The notes: a model not told the origin generated them from the letters alone. 64,000 nucleotides of DNA from Kluyvera ascorbata_C (GCF_044197065.1 NZ_JBIQOI010000002.1:1054001-1118000); one strand, 5' to 3'; shown: positions 28,225 through 39,896, counted from the stretch's first letter. Made by a program: numbers and translations.

Positions 28225-28848
28225 ATGCTTACCCACCACAGCACGTTTCACACCATTCAGCGCATCGACTTTAAGCCTGAAACCTTCACACCACAGGATT
28301 TACTGTGGCTGCCACACTATGCCTTGCTAGAACGCTCAGGTAAAAAACGCCAGGCAGAACATCTGGCGGGGCGCATCGCCGCCGTTTACGCGCTGCGTAC
28401 CGTTGGCGAGAAGTCAGTACCAGGCATCGGGGAAAATCGCACGCCGCTTTGGCCAACTGGGCTCTATGGCAGCATCAGCCACTGCGGTCAAACGGCGATT
28501 GCTATCGTTTCGCATAGCCCGGTAGGGATAGATATTGAAGAAGTGATGAACGTTTCGCTTGCCAAATCCCTCGCTGAGCAGGTAGCGAGCAGCACTGAGC
28601 TAACAAACCTGCATGCAGCCCTTATCCCCTTCCCGCTGGCCCTGACGCTGGCATTTTCGGCAAAAGAGAGCCTGTACAAAGCGCTTTCAGCTCGCTACCC
28701 CCAACTGATCCATTTTCATGATGCCGTGGTGACCCATATTGATGCCCAAAATATCACACTGCACATCCCCACCATTAACCTCATCGCCACAATCCAGTGG
28801 TACACCGTTGACCACCAACGTATCGTCACGCTGTACCAACAGCCATAA
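28225..28848 (+). CDS. entD: Enterobactin 4'-phosphopantetheinyl transferase EntD
   Basis: 207-residue Sfp/EntD-type transferase that arms EntB and EntF with phosphopantetheine. Motifs: GSISHC, GIDIEE (magnesium-binding acids) and FSAKESLYKA. The start ATG follows AGGAG at seven bases; that ribosome site overlaps the end of the fepA terminator. Last gene of the enterobactin block. The N-terminal half is more divergent from E. coli, as is usual for this gene. Confidence 0.95.
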   Translation: MLTHHSTFHTIQRIDFKPETFTPQDLLWLPHYALLERSGKKRQAEHLAGRIAAVYALRTVGEKSVPGIGENRTPLWPTGLYGSISHCGQTAIAIVSHSPVGIDIEEVMNVSLAKSLAEQVASSTELTNLHAALIPFPLALTLAFSAKESLYKALSARYPQLIHFHDAVVTHIDAQNITLHIPTINLIATIQWYTVDHQRIVTLYQQP

Positions 28849-29039
28849 ATATGACCAGCCATCGAAAATACCGAATCAACCGCCAACCATAACCTCGTTG
28901 ATAAAATAAAAAATCAAAAATTGCGGCTTTTGTCAGATTTATCCACCATAAAGATATAGTTCCGCACGGCAATTACCCCTATTATTCCTCTGAAACATTC
29001 ATACAAACAATGAAACAATTGTCTGAATTAAGGAACCGA

Positions 29040-30602
29040 ATGAATACCCAAACACGGACACGGAATGAAGTGGGTGAAAGCCGCCTGATGACGGGCTTTC
29101 TGAACGCGATTGAAAAAGCAGGGAACCGGTTACCTGAACCGGCAATGATCTTTTTCTACTTTTTATTAATTGTGATGGGCCTGTCGGCGGTGCTGTCGAT
29201 GATGACCTTCGACGTTATCAACCCAATGACGCAGGAAGCGGTGAAGGTGAATAACCTGCTCTCTCCTGAAGCGCTGACCAATACGCTCGCTAATATGGTT
29301 ACCACCTTTACCGGCTTTGCGCCGCTGGGGATCGTACTGGTGGCGATGCTCGGCGTGGGCGTGGCGGAAAGCTCCGGCTTTATCAACGTGGCGCTGAAAA
29401 AGATGCTGCGCGTGACGCCGAAAAAACTGCTGACGCCAATGCTGATTTTTGTGGCGATGTTCAGCCACGTGGCGGCGGATGCGGGCTACGTGCTGGTGAT
29501 TCCGCTGGGCGCGATTATCTTTATGTCCGCAGGCCGTCACCCGCTGGTCGGGATTGCCGCCGCGTTCTCCGGCGTCTCCGGCGGCTTTGCCGCCAACATG
29601 GTACCCACAGGTAACGATGCGCTGCTGCAAGGCTTTACCCAGGCGGCCGCCCAACTGCTGGATGGCGCCTACACCGTTAACACTCTTTGCAACCTGTTCT
29701 TCGGTATTGCTTCTTCTATCGTGATTACGCTGGTCGGCTGGTGGGTCACCGAGCGCATCGTTGAGCCGCGCGTCAGCAAAATGACCATCGATGGCGATTT
29801 TAAACACGATGAAGATATGTCAAACGTCACGCCGCAGGAGAGCCGCGCTTTCCGCCGCGCGTCACTGGTGATGATGCTCGGTCTGGCGGCGCTGGCTGCT
29901 GCGGCCTGGCCGGAAGGTTCGATGCTGCGCGGCACCGACGGTTCGCTGACCTCCTATAGCGCGCCGATTATGAAGTCCATCGTACCGCTGATTTTCCTGA
30001 TCTTTATTCTGCCGGGTATCGTCTACGGCTTTGTCTCCGGCACCTTTAAGTCTGGCAAAGATGTGATTGGCGCGATGAATGATTCCATGAGCAAAATGGG
30101 TTCGTACATGGTGATGGCCTTCTTCTGCGCCATGTTTATCAAAGCGTTCAGCGACTCCAACATTGGTACGCTGTTCGCGCTGATGGGTGCCGACGGTCTG
30201 AAAGCGCTCGAACTACCAGGGCAGGCAACGATTATCGGTATGATTGTGCTGACGGCCGTGGTGAACCTGCTGATTGGCTCTGCGTCAGCGAAATGGGCGC
30301 TGTTGTCGCCGATTATGGTGCCTATGCTGATGGCGGTGGGAATTTCTCCGGAGCTGACGCAAGCGGCGTTCCGTATCGGTGACTCCTGCACCAACATCAT
30401 CACCCCGCTGATGGTCTTCTTCCCGCTGATCGTTATCTACTGCCAGCGCTACGTGAAGGGCGCGGGCGTGGGTACGCTGGTCTCGATGATGATGCCGTAC
30501 TCCATCGCCTTCTTCGTAGCGTGGAGCATTCTGCTGCTGGTATGGTGGGGCGTGGGAATGCCGCTGGGTATCGCGGCGCCGTATACCTGGAGCCCGAGTT
30601 AA
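29040..30602 (+). CDS. AbgT-family transporter
   Basis: 520-residue inner-membrane protein with about 12 hydrophobic spans. It has AbgT landmarks: FTGFAPLGIVLVAMLGVGVAE, FSHVAADAGYVLVIPLGAIIF (in parts) and GSASAKWALLSPIMVPM. The best-known member imports p-aminobenzoyl-glutamate; others export sulfonamides. The substrate here is unknown. Start at 29040 (MNTQTRTRN) follows AAGGAA at four to five bases; an ATG at 29010 has no ribosome site. Not next to abgAB hydrolases; its neighbour is an aminotransferase on the other strand. Confidence 0.85.
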   Translation: MNTQTRTRNEVGESRLMTGFLNAIEKAGNRLPEPAMIFFYFLLIVMGLSAVLSMMTFDVINPMTQEAVKVNNLLSPEALTNTLANMVTTFTGFAPLGIVLVAMLGVGVAESSGFINVALKKMLRVTPKKLLTPMLIFVAMFSHVAADAGYVLVIPLGAIIFMSAGRHPLVGIAAAFSGVSGGFAANMVPTGNDALLQGFTQAAAQLLDGAYTVNTLCNLFFGIASSIVITLVGWWVTERIVEPRVSKMTIDGDFKHDEDMSNVTPQESRAFRRASLVMMLGLAALAAAAWPEGSMLRGTDGSLTSYSAPIMKSIVPLIFLIFILPGIVYGFVSGTFKSGKDVIGAMNDSMSKMGSYMVMAFFCAMFIKAFSDSNIGTLFALMGADGLKALELPGQATIIGMIVLTAVVNLLIGSASAKWALLSPIMVPMLMAVGISPELTQAAFRIGDSCTNIITPLMVFFPLIVIYCQRYVKGAGVGTLVSMMMPYSIAFFVAWSILLLVWWGVGMPLGIAAPYTWSPS

Positions 30603-30621
30603 CGGTCTGTTCGGTGCCATT

Positions 30622-30689
30622 CCCGGCGGCGCTTCGCTTGGCCGGGCTACGATGTTGGTAGCCCGGACGAGGCGCAGCCGACTCCGGGA
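30622..30689. repeat. REP pair between the AbgT-like transporter and the aminotransferase
   Basis: CCCGGCGGCGC..CTTGGCCGGGCTAC followed by GTAGCCCGGACGAGGCG..CTCCGGGA. It lies between convergent genes. Confidence 0.85.
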
Positions 30690-30704
30690 AACCCCGGCAC
30701 AAAA

Positions 30705-32021
30705 CTACACGGCTAAATGGGCAAAATGGCCTAACACGTTGTGTAAAATCCCTACCCCTTTCTGCACCTGCTCGGCGGTGATGGTACACGGCGGCACCAC
30801 GTGAATGCGGTTTTCCACCACGAAGCTCAACAGCCCCGCTTCGGTTAACGCGCCTTTAATCTCCGCCATATCCCCAGCCGCCAGCGGCGTTTTCTTCGCC
30901 CGATCGCTCACCAACTCCAGCGCCTGGAACACGCCGCGCCCGCGTACTTCACCTACCAGCGGTGACGATGCGGCCAGCGCCTCCAGCCCCTGACGCAGCA
31001 CGCCGTTGCCGATACGCGCCGCGTTTTCCACGATCCCTTCGTCCTTCATCGCATCAAGGGTGGCAATAATCGCCGCCATCGCCAGCGGATGCCCGGAATA
31101 GGTCAGCCCACCGGCAAAGAAGTGATCGTCAAAATAGTGGGCAATCTTATCGCTGATGATCACCCCGCCTGCCGGAACGTAACCGGCATTCACCCCTTTG
31201 GCGAAGGTGATCAGATCCGGCACGATCCCATCCTGCTCGAAGGCAAACCAGCTGCCGGTGCGGCCAAACCCGGCCATCACTTCATCGAGGATCAGGATAA
31301 TCCCGAATTCATCCGCCAGCGCCCGCACGCCCTTCATATAGCCTTCCGGCGGCACCAGAATCCCCGCCGTGCCGGGAATCGACTCCAGCAGAATGGCGGC
31401 AATGGAAGACGGGCCTTCGCACTCGATCATCCGCCGCAGGTGCGCCAGCGCGCGGCTGCACTCTTCCTGTTCCGAGGTGGCGTTAAACTCTGTGCGGTAG
31501 AGGTACGGGTTAAAGAAGTGCACGTGCCCCCGCGAATATTCGTTCGGCACGCGACGCCAGTCGCCGGTGGCGGCAATGGCGCTGCCGGTGTTGCCGTGAT
31601 AGGAGCGGTAGGCCGACAGCACTTTATCGCGCCCGGTGTAAAGCCGCGCCATGCGAATGGCGTTCTCGTTGGCATCGGCCCCGGCGTTGGTGAAGAACAC
31701 CTTACTAAAACCTTCCGGTGCCAGCCCAATAATGCGTTTTGCCGCTTCGCCGCGCGCCAGGTTGGCGGTGGCTGGGGCAATCGTCACCAGCGACTCGAGC
31801 TGATCTTTCATCGCCGCCAGCACGCGCGGGTGCTGGTAGCCCAGGTTAACGTTCACCAGTTGGCTGCTGAAATCCAGATAGGTTTTCCCGTCGTAATCCC
31901 ATAGCTCGCACCCTTTTGCGCCGGCAATCACCAGCGGGGTCAGATTGCCCTGCATCGACCAGGAATGAAAAACATACTCTCTATCCAGTTGGCGAACCGC
32001 TTTGTTGTTCAACTCTGTCAT
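30705..32021 (-). CDS. Class III PLP-dependent aminotransferase, substrate unknown
   Basis: 438-residue omega-aminotransferase-type protein. The fold-type I class III pattern is LILDEVMAGFGRTG (Asp246 binds the pyridine nitrogen) followed by LITFAKGVNAGYVPAGGV with PLP lysine Lys275. Related enzymes use taurine, beta-alanine, GABA or diamines with pyruvate or 2-oxoglutarate; I cannot choose. Start MTELNNKAV follows GAGGAA; a longer frame begins 17 codons upstream without support. It is divergent from a short-chain dehydrogenase and convergent with the AbgT-like transporter, suggesting one catabolic function. Confidence 0.88.
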   Translation of the reverse strand: MTELNNKAVRQLDREYVFHSWSMQGNLTPLVIAGAKGCELWDYDGKTYLDFSSQLVNVNLGYQHPRVLAAMKDQLESLVTIAPATANLARGEAAKRIIGLAPEGFSKVFFTNAGADANENAIRMARLYTGRDKVLSAYRSYHGNTGSAIAATGDWRRVPNEYSRGHVHFFNPYLYRTEFNATSEQEECSRALAHLRRMIECEGPSSIAAILLESIPGTAGILVPPEGYMKGVRALADEFGIILILDEVMAGFGRTGSWFAFEQDGIVPDLITFAKGVNAGYVPAGGVIISDKIAHYFDDHFFAGGLTYSGHPLAMAAIIATLDAMKDEGIVENAARIGNGVLRQGLEALAASSPLVGEVRGRGVFQALELVSDRAKKTPLAAGDMAEIKGALTEAGLLSFVVENRIHVVPPCTITAEQVQKGVGILHNVLGHFAHLAV

Positions 32022-32172
32022 TCGTTGTTCCTCGCATACCGTTGGCTGTGATTCATCATGTCGTCGGCACAAAAAAAAGTGATAGAGCCAGTGTAGCCTC
32101 GGCGCTGTGACAACGGTGTCACATCGTCATGCGCCGACTGGCTCTCGGCAGGCCGCGCCGCGGTTTTTATAG

Positions 32173-32967
<795 letters not shown>

Positions 32968-33326
32968 CCTGCGTAATGCGCGTCTGATGCGTGTGGTTCG
33001 GAGGTATTTGTACGAGCGCGGCGTGTTCATTCGAGCTCGCCGTCATCACAGCAGCGTTTATGATGAATAGCCACTGCGGGTGGCTGCTGACGCATCCCAC
33101 ATCGAAGATGGGAAGCAGAAAAATTACCGAACCGATATTGTTAAATTATATTTATGATACCCAACCAATCAGCCACGTAAATTAATACATTGAAAAATAT
33201 TAATTAATTTTACTCCCCCTTTCAATAAAAGTGATTTCCATCGAAATATACCGACAAAAAAACCACTCTAATGTTTCACATTACTTATCTTTGCAGAATG
33301 GTCACGCGTAACAGAAGAGAGGATTT
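32968..33326. other. Intergenic gap at the left border of the vgrG-rhs island
   Basis: 359 bases without a credible gene. The first part contains small hairpins (AGCCAC-TGCG-GGTGGCT near 33070). From about 33120 on the sequence turns strongly AT-rich, typical of silenced acquired loci, and probably holds the vgrG promoter. No tRNA or att-like repeat was recognised. Confidence 0.5.
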
Positions 33327-35402
33327 ATGTCACAGCAGGGACTGCGTTTCACACTTGAAGTGGACGGAATCGAGAAGTCGGCAACCGCCGTTGTCCGCTT
33401 TACTCTCTTTCAGAATCTCTCCACCCCCTTTCTGCTCCGTGTCGATATTGCCAGCGACCGGTCTGGCCTTACCGCTCCCGATTTCCTTGAGAAAAATGCC
33501 ACGCTGACCATCTGGCAGGGCGCCGTTGCGCAGCGCTACCTCCGCGGCATCATCACCGGGATGGAAACCGGGGAAAACAACGGCTGGCAGATGAATTATC
33601 ACCTGACCCTTTCTTCCCCGCTCTGGCGTTGTGGCCTGCGCCAGAACTTCCGCATCTTTCAGCAGCAGGATATTCAGGCCATTTCCGCCACCCTGCTCAC
33701 TGAAAACGGCGTCACCGGCTGGGTGCCTTCCTTTTATGAGCCCCATCCGGCCAGAGAGTTCTGCGTGCAGTACGGCGAAACTGACCTCGGGTTCCTGAGC
33801 CGTCTGTGGGCGGAAGAAGGCATCTTCTTCTTTGACTGGTTTCACCCGACCGGGCCTGAACAGAAGCTGGTGCTCTGCGATGACGTCGCCGGGGTCTCCA
33901 CCCTCGGTGAAATGCCCTTTAACCCGAATAGCCGTGAAACCACCACTGAATGCATCAGCGCGTTCAACTACAGCGCGCAGATTCGCCCTTCCTCGGTGGA
34001 AAATCAGGACTACACCTTTAAAACCCCCGGCTGGCCCGGCTACTTCAGCCACCACGCCGCAAACCTGAACGGCCAGCGCACGCAGTATGAAATCTTCGAC
34101 TATCCGGGGTGCTTCAAGGATGAGCAGCACGGGCAGGCTTTTGCCCGCTACCGGGCCGAAGGCTACCGGCAGGATGCTGAAACGGCTGCCTGCGTGAGCA
34201 ACTCCCCGAAGCTGTGGCCCGGAAAACGTTTCACTCTGACCGGGCACCCGTCCTCTTCGCTGAACCGGGAATGGCAGGTGACGGGCAGCGTTCTGAAAGG
34301 TGAGCAGCCACAGGCGCAGCATGGCAGCCAGGGAGAAGGCACCACGCTGAGAAACCAGCTGAACGTTATCCCCGCCGACCGGACATGGCGCGCCTTACCG
34401 CAGGCAAAACCCGCCGTAGATGGCCCGCAGAGCGCCATCGTCACCGGCCCGGCGGGTGAAGAAATCTTCTGCGATATGCACGGTCGCGTCCGGGTACGTT
34501 TTCACTGGGACCGTTACTGTCCGGGCAATGAAGACAGCTCCTGCTGGGTACGGGTGTCTCAGGCATGGGCCGGTGCCGGATTCGGCAACCTCGCTATCCC
34601 GCGCGTGGGCCAGGAAGTGATAGTCGACTTCCTTAACGGCGACCCGGACCAGCCCATCATCATGGGACGCACCTACCATCAGGACAACCGTTCACCGGGC
34701 AGCCTGCCGGGGACAAAAACGCAGATGACCCTCCGCTCGAAAACCTACAAAGGCGGGGGATTTAACGAACTGCGGTTTGACGATGCGACGGACCAGGAGC
34801 AGGTCTACCTCCATGCGCAGAAGAACATGGATACCGAGGTGCTGAACAACCGCACCACCGACGTAAAAGTAGACCATACTGAGACCATTGGCGGCAACCA
34901 GGTCATCACCGTGAAGCTGAATCAGACACAAACAGTGGTACAGAATCAGCAAGAGACCGTAGGGCAAAACCAGAGCATTACCGTCGGGCTGAATCAGGCT
35001 GAAACGGTGGGTGTGGCCCGCGCACTGACGGTTGGCGTGGCCTACCAGACCACGGTGGGCGGCGTGATGAACACCTCGGTGGCACTGATGCAGTCCTCGC
35101 AGGTCGGCATTCAGAAATCTCTGCTGGTTGGTAAAGGGTATGACGTCAGCGTGGGAGAGAATGTCACCTTCACCGTGGGTAAAAGCAAAACCGAGAGCAC
35201 CGGGAAAGTAGCGGTGTACTCCGCCGGTGAACATCTGGAACTGCGCTGCGGTCAGGCGCGGCTGGTACTGACGCAGGATGGCAGCATCTTCCTGAATGGT
35301 ACGGCAATTAACCTCCAGGGGATGCAGACGCTCAGCGGCGACGCGCTGATGATTAACTGGAACTGTGGCGCAGCAGAAGACCCGCCGAAAGCACCACAAT
35401 AA
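33327..35402 (+). CDS. vgrG: Type VI secretion spike protein VgrG
   Basis: 691-residue trimeric spike protein at the tip of the type VI injection device. Order: gp27-like hub (1 to about 370, with FDWFHPTGPEQK and YEIFDYPGCF), gp5-like OB fold (about 385-480, FCDMHGRVRVRFHWDR and SCWVRVSQAWAGAGFG), then a beta-helix region (about 490-680) with imperfect repeats such as LNQTQTVVQNQQETVGQNQ. It has no C-terminal effector domain. ATG after AGAGGA. No tube, sheath, baseplate or ClpV genes lie nearby, so it must load onto a system encoded elsewhere. The Rhs gene 108 bases downstream is its likely cargo. Confidence 0.93.
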   Translation: MSQQGLRFTLEVDGIEKSATAVVRFTLFQNLSTPFLLRVDIASDRSGLTAPDFLEKNATLTIWQGAVAQRYLRGIITGMETGENNGWQMNYHLTLSSPLWRCGLRQNFRIFQQQDIQAISATLLTENGVTGWVPSFYEPHPAREFCVQYGETDLGFLSRLWAEEGIFFFDWFHPTGPEQKLVLCDDVAGVSTLGEMPFNPNSRETTTECISAFNYSAQIRPSSVENQDYTFKTPGWPGYFSHHAANLNGQRTQYEIFDYPGCFKDEQHGQAFARYRAEGYRQDAETAACVSNSPKLWPGKRFTLTGHPSSSLNREWQVTGSVLKGEQPQAQHGSQGEGTTLRNQLNVIPADRTWRALPQAKPAVDGPQSAIVTGPAGEEIFCDMHGRVRVRFHWDRYCPGNEDSSCWVRVSQAWAGAGFGNLAIPRVGQEVIVDFLNGDPDQPIIMGRTYHQDNRSPGSLPGTKTQMTLRSKTYKGGGFNELRFDDATDQEQVYLHAQKNMDTEVLNNRTTDVKVDHTETIGGNQVITVKLNQTQTVVQNQQETVGQNQSITVGLNQAETVGVARALTVGVAYQTTVGGVMNTSVALMQSSQVGIQKSLLVGKGYDVSVGENVTFTVGKSKTESTGKVAVYSAGEHLELRCGQARLVLTQDGSIFLNGTAINLQGMQTLSGDALMINWNCGAAEDPPKAPQ

Positions 35403-35510
35403 ATCAGCGAGTTGCCGCCGGATATCCGGCAGCGCTGAGTCAGTGAAACCCCGACTGCCTGCAGTGAAACGCGATAAAAATTAAACCCGGAAATTCAGAA
35501 GGATTTGACT

Positions 35511-38500
35511 ATGAGCGGAAAACCCGCCGCCCGGATGGGCGACATGACTGCAATCGGGGGACCGATTGTTCAGGGATCTCCGGGTGTGATGATTGGCGCA
35601 CCGACCGGCGTGGCCTGCTCGGTCTGCCCCGGCGGCATGACCTCCGGAAACCCGGTTAACCCGTTACTGGGTGCCAAGGTACAGCCCGGTGAAACTGATT
35701 TTTCCCTGCCCGGCCCTCTGCCATTTTTACTTTCAAGAACTTACAACAGTTACCGGACGAAAACACCCGCGCCGGTGGGTATTTTTGGCCCTGGCTGGAA
35801 GGCCCCCTTCGATATCCGCTTACAGATATGTGATGACGAACTGATACTTAACGACAACAGTGGCAGAAGCATTCACTTCAACCCGCTGTTTCCCGGTGAA
35901 TCCGCCTTCAGCCACAGCGAATCGCTCTGGCTGGTGCGGGGTGGCGTGCCAGCGCTGCATGACAGTAACCCGCTGCACACACTCTGGCAGGCACTGCCGG
36001 AAAACATCCGCACTAGCCCACACGTGTATCTGGCAACCAACAGTGTTCAGGGGCCTTGGTGGATTCTGGGCTGGTCTGAGCGCGCTCCCGCCCCAGAAGA
36101 AGTTCTGCCCGCGCCACTACCGCCATACCGGGTACTGACCGGGCTTGTCGACAGTTTTGGGCGCATACAGAATTTCCACCGGGCCGCTACCGGCAAATTC
36201 AGCGGGGAAATCAATGCCGTAAAGGATGGCGCTGGACGCTGCTTCAAGCTGGTACTGACCACACAGGCACAGCGGGCGGACCTGTACCGAAAACAGTCAG
36301 TCACCAGCGACACTGCCCCTCTTCCCTTCGCGAATGCACTACCCTCCACAGCTTACGGCATGGACAATGGCTTTCGTCTGGCAGAAGTGTGGCTAACGCA
36401 CGATCCGGCATTCCCGGACAACCTGCCCGCCGCCCCGCTGGCGCGTTATGACTACTCCCCGCGTGGAGAACTGATAACGGTATATGACCGCAGCGGCACG
36501 GCAGTACGCCAGTTTACGTATGACCCGTCGCATCCTGGGCGAATGGTGGCCCACCACTATGCGGGCAGGCAGGAGATACAGTACTGCTATGATGCATCCG
36601 GGCGGGTGACGGAACAGAGGAATCCGCAGGGCTTAAGCTATACCTACGCGTATGAACAGAACCGCGTCATCCTTACCGACAGCCTGAACCGCCGCGAGGT
36701 GCTGCACACAGAAGGCGAAGGCGGACTGAAGCGGGTGGTGAAAAAGGAACTGGCGGACGGTGGCTGTATTCACAGTGAATTTGATATTGTTGGCCGTCTG
36801 GTAGCGCAGACCGATGCGGCAGGTCGTATGACAGAGTATCGCCTGAGTCCTGGCTCCGGTCAGTTGAAAGAAATCATCATGCCGGACGGCAGGCAAACGG
36901 AATTTTACTACAACAGCCAGCGCCAGTTGACGGATACCGTGTACCCGGACGGCCTCCAGAGCCAGCAGGAATATGACGCTCAGGGTCGGCTGCTGGCAGA
37001 AACTTCCCGCCATGGCGATATCACACGATATTTCTATGATACCTCGGACAGCGAACTCCCCTGTGCGATGGAAGACGCCACCGGCAGCCGGAAACAGATG
37101 TCATGGAGCCGTTACGGGCAGTTGCTCACCTTCACCGACTGTTCAGGCTACGAAACCCGCTACGAATATGACCGCTTCGGACAGACAACGGCGGTTCACC
37201 ACGAAGAAGGGCTGAGCGTTTACCTGACTTACGATACTCGGAGCAGACTGACCAGCCGGAAGGACACTCAGGGCCGGGAAACGCGCTATGAATACAGTGA
37301 GGCCAGCGACCTGACGACTGTCATTTCTCCTGACGGCAGCCGCAGCGAAACGCAGTATGATTCGTCCGGCAGACCGGTCAGCACAACCGAAGGCGGCCTG
37401 ACGCGGAAAATGGCCTACGACGCCGCCGGTCGCGTGACGCAACTGACGAATGAGAACGGCAGTCATACCACGTTCGCTTACGACGTGATGGACCGGCTGA
37501 CGGAAGAGCACGGCTTTGACGGCAGAACGCAACTTTATGGCTACGCGACCACCGGACAACTTATCCGCAGTGAAGATGAAGGACTGGTCACCCTCTGGCA
37601 TTACGATACATCCGACCGCCTGACGCACCGTACTGTGAACCAGGAAGAGGCCGAACGCTGGCACTACAACGAACACGGCTGGCTGACGGCAATCAGCCAT
37701 CTCAGCGACGGCCACCGCGTCGCTGTTCACTACGGCTATGATGATAAAGGCCGGATGAGCCGCGAGCGACAGACCGTTCACACCCCGCAGACGAACGAAC
37801 TGCTGTGGGAGCACCTCACGCAGCACGATTATCAGAACGGACTGGCGAATAAAACCACCCCCGACCACCTCCCCCCGGTGGAGTGGCTGACTTACGGCAG
37901 CGGTTATCTGGCGGGGATGAAACTCGGTGACACGCCGCTAATCGACCTCAGCCGCGACCGCCTGCACCGGGAGAAGCAGCGAGGTTTCGGAGCTTACGAT
38001 CAGGCCAGCGCCTACAACGCAGGTGGACTACTCCAGAGCCACAGGCTGAATATGGCGGAGCTGAACCGGGAATACGCTTATAACGATGGCGGGCAGCTTG
38101 TCCGTATCAGCGGACCACTGCAACAGCGACACTACCATTATGACAACGCAGGACGGCTGAACCAGGTACAGCTGGCACCCGAAAACAGCACAACAGACTA
38201 CCTCACCGACCCGGAGGGCAACCGGATTGCCGACCGGCAGCAGTATCCGGTGCTGCCTGCCCGCTTCCCGGATAACCGCATCAGCGAGGATGCACACGGG
38301 TTTTACCATTACGACGACTATGGCAGGCTGACGGAAAAGGACGAGCGCCGTATCCGCGACGGCGGTAGCCACAGTCACCATTATCACTACGATAACCAGC
38401 ACCGACTGGTGTACTACGTCCGCGCGCAGCAGGGCCAGTCGCTGCTGGAAGGCCGTTACCTGTACGACCCGCTGGGCCGCCGCGTCGGCAAACGGATATG

Positions 38501-39620
38501 GAAAAGCCAGACTGAACGGGAAAGCCTCAGCGGGAAGGAATATCTCTGGCTGAACCCCACTCCGGAGGTGACGTGGTACGGCTGGGATGGCGACAGGCTG
38601 ACCACCACACAGATGGAAAACCGTCGCGTCCAGACGGTTTACACACCGGGCAGTTTCACGCCGTTAATCCGTATTGAAACGGAAATAGCGGAGCTGGCAA
38701 AAGCAGCACATCGCACACTGGCAGAGAAGCTCCAGCAGGACGCGGGAATAACGTTCGTGCCGGAACTGGTGACGATGCTGGACGAACTGGAAGCCGAATT
38801 GCGGCAAGGCGACATCAGCGCCGCAAATCAGCAATGGCTGGCGCAGTGCGGATTAACGCCGGAGCAGATGAAAAACCAGATGGAACCGGAACACACGCTA
38901 CGGCGCACAATCCATCGGTACCACTGCGACCACCGGGGACTGCCACTGGCGCTGATAAACCCGGACGGTAACATCGCATGGCGTGCGGAATATGACGAAT
39001 GGGGCAACGTGCTGCGGGAGGATAGCCCGGAAAATCTGGCGCAGTTAATTCGCCTGCCGGGGCAGCAGTATGATGCGGAGACGGGGCTGTATTATAACCG
39101 GCACCGGTATTATGACGCGTTGCAGGGACGGTATCTCACGCAGGATCCGATAGGGCTGATGGGGGGATTAAACCCTTACACGTATCCACTGAATCCGGTC
39201 ACAGAAGTGGATCCGCTGGGGTTGTGGGGTATGGCTATTCCGGCCATAGTGGAAGGAATTAACTGGTTATTTTGGGGAAGTGCGGCAGCAGGCGGTGCAG
39301 TGCTGGCAACATCTGGGGATTCGGAACAATCTAAAACAAAAACAGAACATTTAGCTAAATGTGAGGAAAAAAAGCCCTGCCCACCTTGTAAAACGATTAG
39401 TGGGAACATAGTACCACGGGGAACTATTGGATATCGTCATGATCTGGTACCGCCAGGAAAGCCTCACCATCCATATACAGGCGACCATTATAATCTGTAC
39501 AAAGCAAATCAGAATCCTAATAATTGTCAATGTTTTTGGAAAGAAAGTGGTGCTGCTGATGCTGCTAACGGTCTTCCACCTCCAACAGGTTCTATACCTA
39601 TAGAACCATTTGCCCCTTAA
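35511..39620 (+). CDS. PAAR-domain Rhs polymorphic toxin
   Basis: 1369 residues. An N-terminal PAAR domain ([17 protein letters not shown]..., about 1-95) would cap VgrG; no N-terminal membrane segments (prePAAR) and no Eag chaperone gene are present. Then come many RHS/YD repeats (YDxxGRL..., about 330-1140) forming the shell. The core ends with [29 protein letters not shown] and the self-cleavage motif VDPLGL (Asp1234). The last about 130 residues are the toxin: a hydrophobic stretch, then a Cys-rich part ([36 protein letters not shown]). Toxin activity is not recognised. The DNA becomes AT-rich in this tip, the usual sign of tip exchange. Start ATG 35511 follows AAGG; a TTG six bases earlier is less likely. 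Confidence 0.93.
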   Translation: MSGKPAARMGDMTAIGGPIVQGSPGVMIGAPTGVACSVCPGGMTSGNPVNPLLGAKVQPGETDFSLPGPLPFLLSRTYNSYRTKTPAPVGIFGPGWKAPFDIRLQICDDELILNDNSGRSIHFNPLFPGESAFSHSESLWLVRGGVPALHDSNPLHTLWQALPENIRTSPHVYLATNSVQGPWWILGWSERAPAPEEVLPAPLPPYRVLTGLVDSFGRIQNFHRAATGKFSGEINAVKDGAGRCFKLVLTTQAQRADLYRKQSVTSDTAPLPFANALPSTAYGMDNGFRLAEVWLTHDPAFPDNLPAAPLARYDYSPRGELITVYDRSGTAVRQFTYDPSHPGRMVAHHYAGRQEIQYCYDASGRVTEQRNPQGLSYTYAYEQNRVILTDSLNRREVLHTEGEGGLKRVVKKELADGGCIHSEFDIVGRLVAQTDAAGRMTEYRLSPGSGQLKEIIMPDGRQTEFYYNSQRQLTDTVYPDGLQSQQEYDAQGRLLAETSRHGDITRYFYDTSDSELPCAMEDATGSRKQMSWSRYGQLLTFTDCSGYETRYEYDRFGQTTAVHHEEGLSVYLTYDTRSRLTSRKDTQGRETRYEYSEASDLTTVISPDGSRSETQYDSSGRPVSTTEGGLTRKMAYDAAGRVTQLTNENGSHTTFAYDVMDRLTEEHGFDGRTQLYGYATTGQLIRSEDEGLVTLWHYDTSDRLTHRTVNQEEAERWHYNEHGWLTAISHLSDGHRVAVHYGYDDKGRMSRERQTVHTPQTNELLWEHLTQHDYQNGLANKTTPDHLPPVEWLTYGSGYLAGMKLGDTPLIDLSRDRLHREKQRGFGAYDQASAYNAGGLLQSHRLNMAELNREYAYNDGGQLVRISGPLQQRHYHYDNAGRLNQVQLAPENSTTDYLTDPEGNRIADRQQYPVLPARFPDNRISEDAHGFYHYDDYGRLTEKDERRIRDGGSHSHHYHYDNQHRLVYYVRAQQGQSLLEGRYLYDPLGRRVGKRIWKSQTERESLSGKEYLWLNPTPEVTWYGWDGDRLTTTQMENRRVQTVYTPGSFTPLIRIETEIAELAKAAHRTLAEKLQQDAGITFVPELVTMLDELEAELRQGDISAANQQWLAQCGLTPEQMKNQMEPEHTLRRTIHRYHCDHRGLPLALINPDGNIAWRAEYDEWGNVLREDSPENLAQLIRLPGQQYDAETGLYYNRHRYYDALQGRYLTQDPIGLMGGLNPYTYPLNPVTEVDPLGLWGMAIPAIVEGINWLFWGSAAAGGAVLATSGDSEQSKTKTEHLAKCEEKKPCPPCKTISGNIVPRGTIGYRHDLVPPGKPHHPYTGDHYNLYKANQNPNNCQCFWKESGAADAANGLPPPTGSIPIEPFAP

Positions 39621-39631
39621 AAGGATCGAAT

Positions 39632-39880
39632 ATGAAGTATCCAGATGGTAGAAATGTTTTCCTAGGAGATATCGTTACTCTTGGGGGAGGAATGACCGGA
39701 GTTGTTGTTTGTAATTTTGAAAACGAAGAGTTCGCTAAAGGTTTCGATAAAGATGAATGGGGCGATTTTAAAACGGGGATAATGGTGAAATCGCCACAAG
39801 CTGGGCTTGTATATTATGCAGAGGATTGTATTGATTTAACTCTGGTCAAGAGAGTTTCAGTACACTCAGGCGGAACCTGA
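39632..39880 (+). CDS. Candidate immunity protein for the Rhs toxin tip
   Basis: 82 residues beginning [17 protein letters not shown]-rich, starting 11 bases after the Rhs stop with ribosome site AAGG. Small, acidic, no signal peptide or membrane span; glycine-rich [12 protein letters not shown] near residue 17. Position directly after a variable Rhs tip is the standard place of a cognate immunity gene. The family is not characterised as far as I know; binding to the toxin is inference from context. Confidence 0.75.
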   Translation: MKYPDGRNVFLGDIVTLGGGMTGVVVCNFENEEFAKGFDKDEWGDFKTGIMVKSPQAGLVYYAEDCIDLTLVKRVSVHSGGT

Positions 39881-39896
39881 CTCGTGGGCAAGTAAG

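Noticed and set aside
33330..34322. 330-codon frame opposite vgrG
   Set aside because: Antisense shadow; VgrG hub motifs on the plus strand are unambiguous.
34900..35100. Short tandem repeats in vgrG considered as a DNA repeat or CRISPR-like array
   Set aside because: They encode the imperfect beta-helix repeats of VgrG with no constant direct repeat or spacers.
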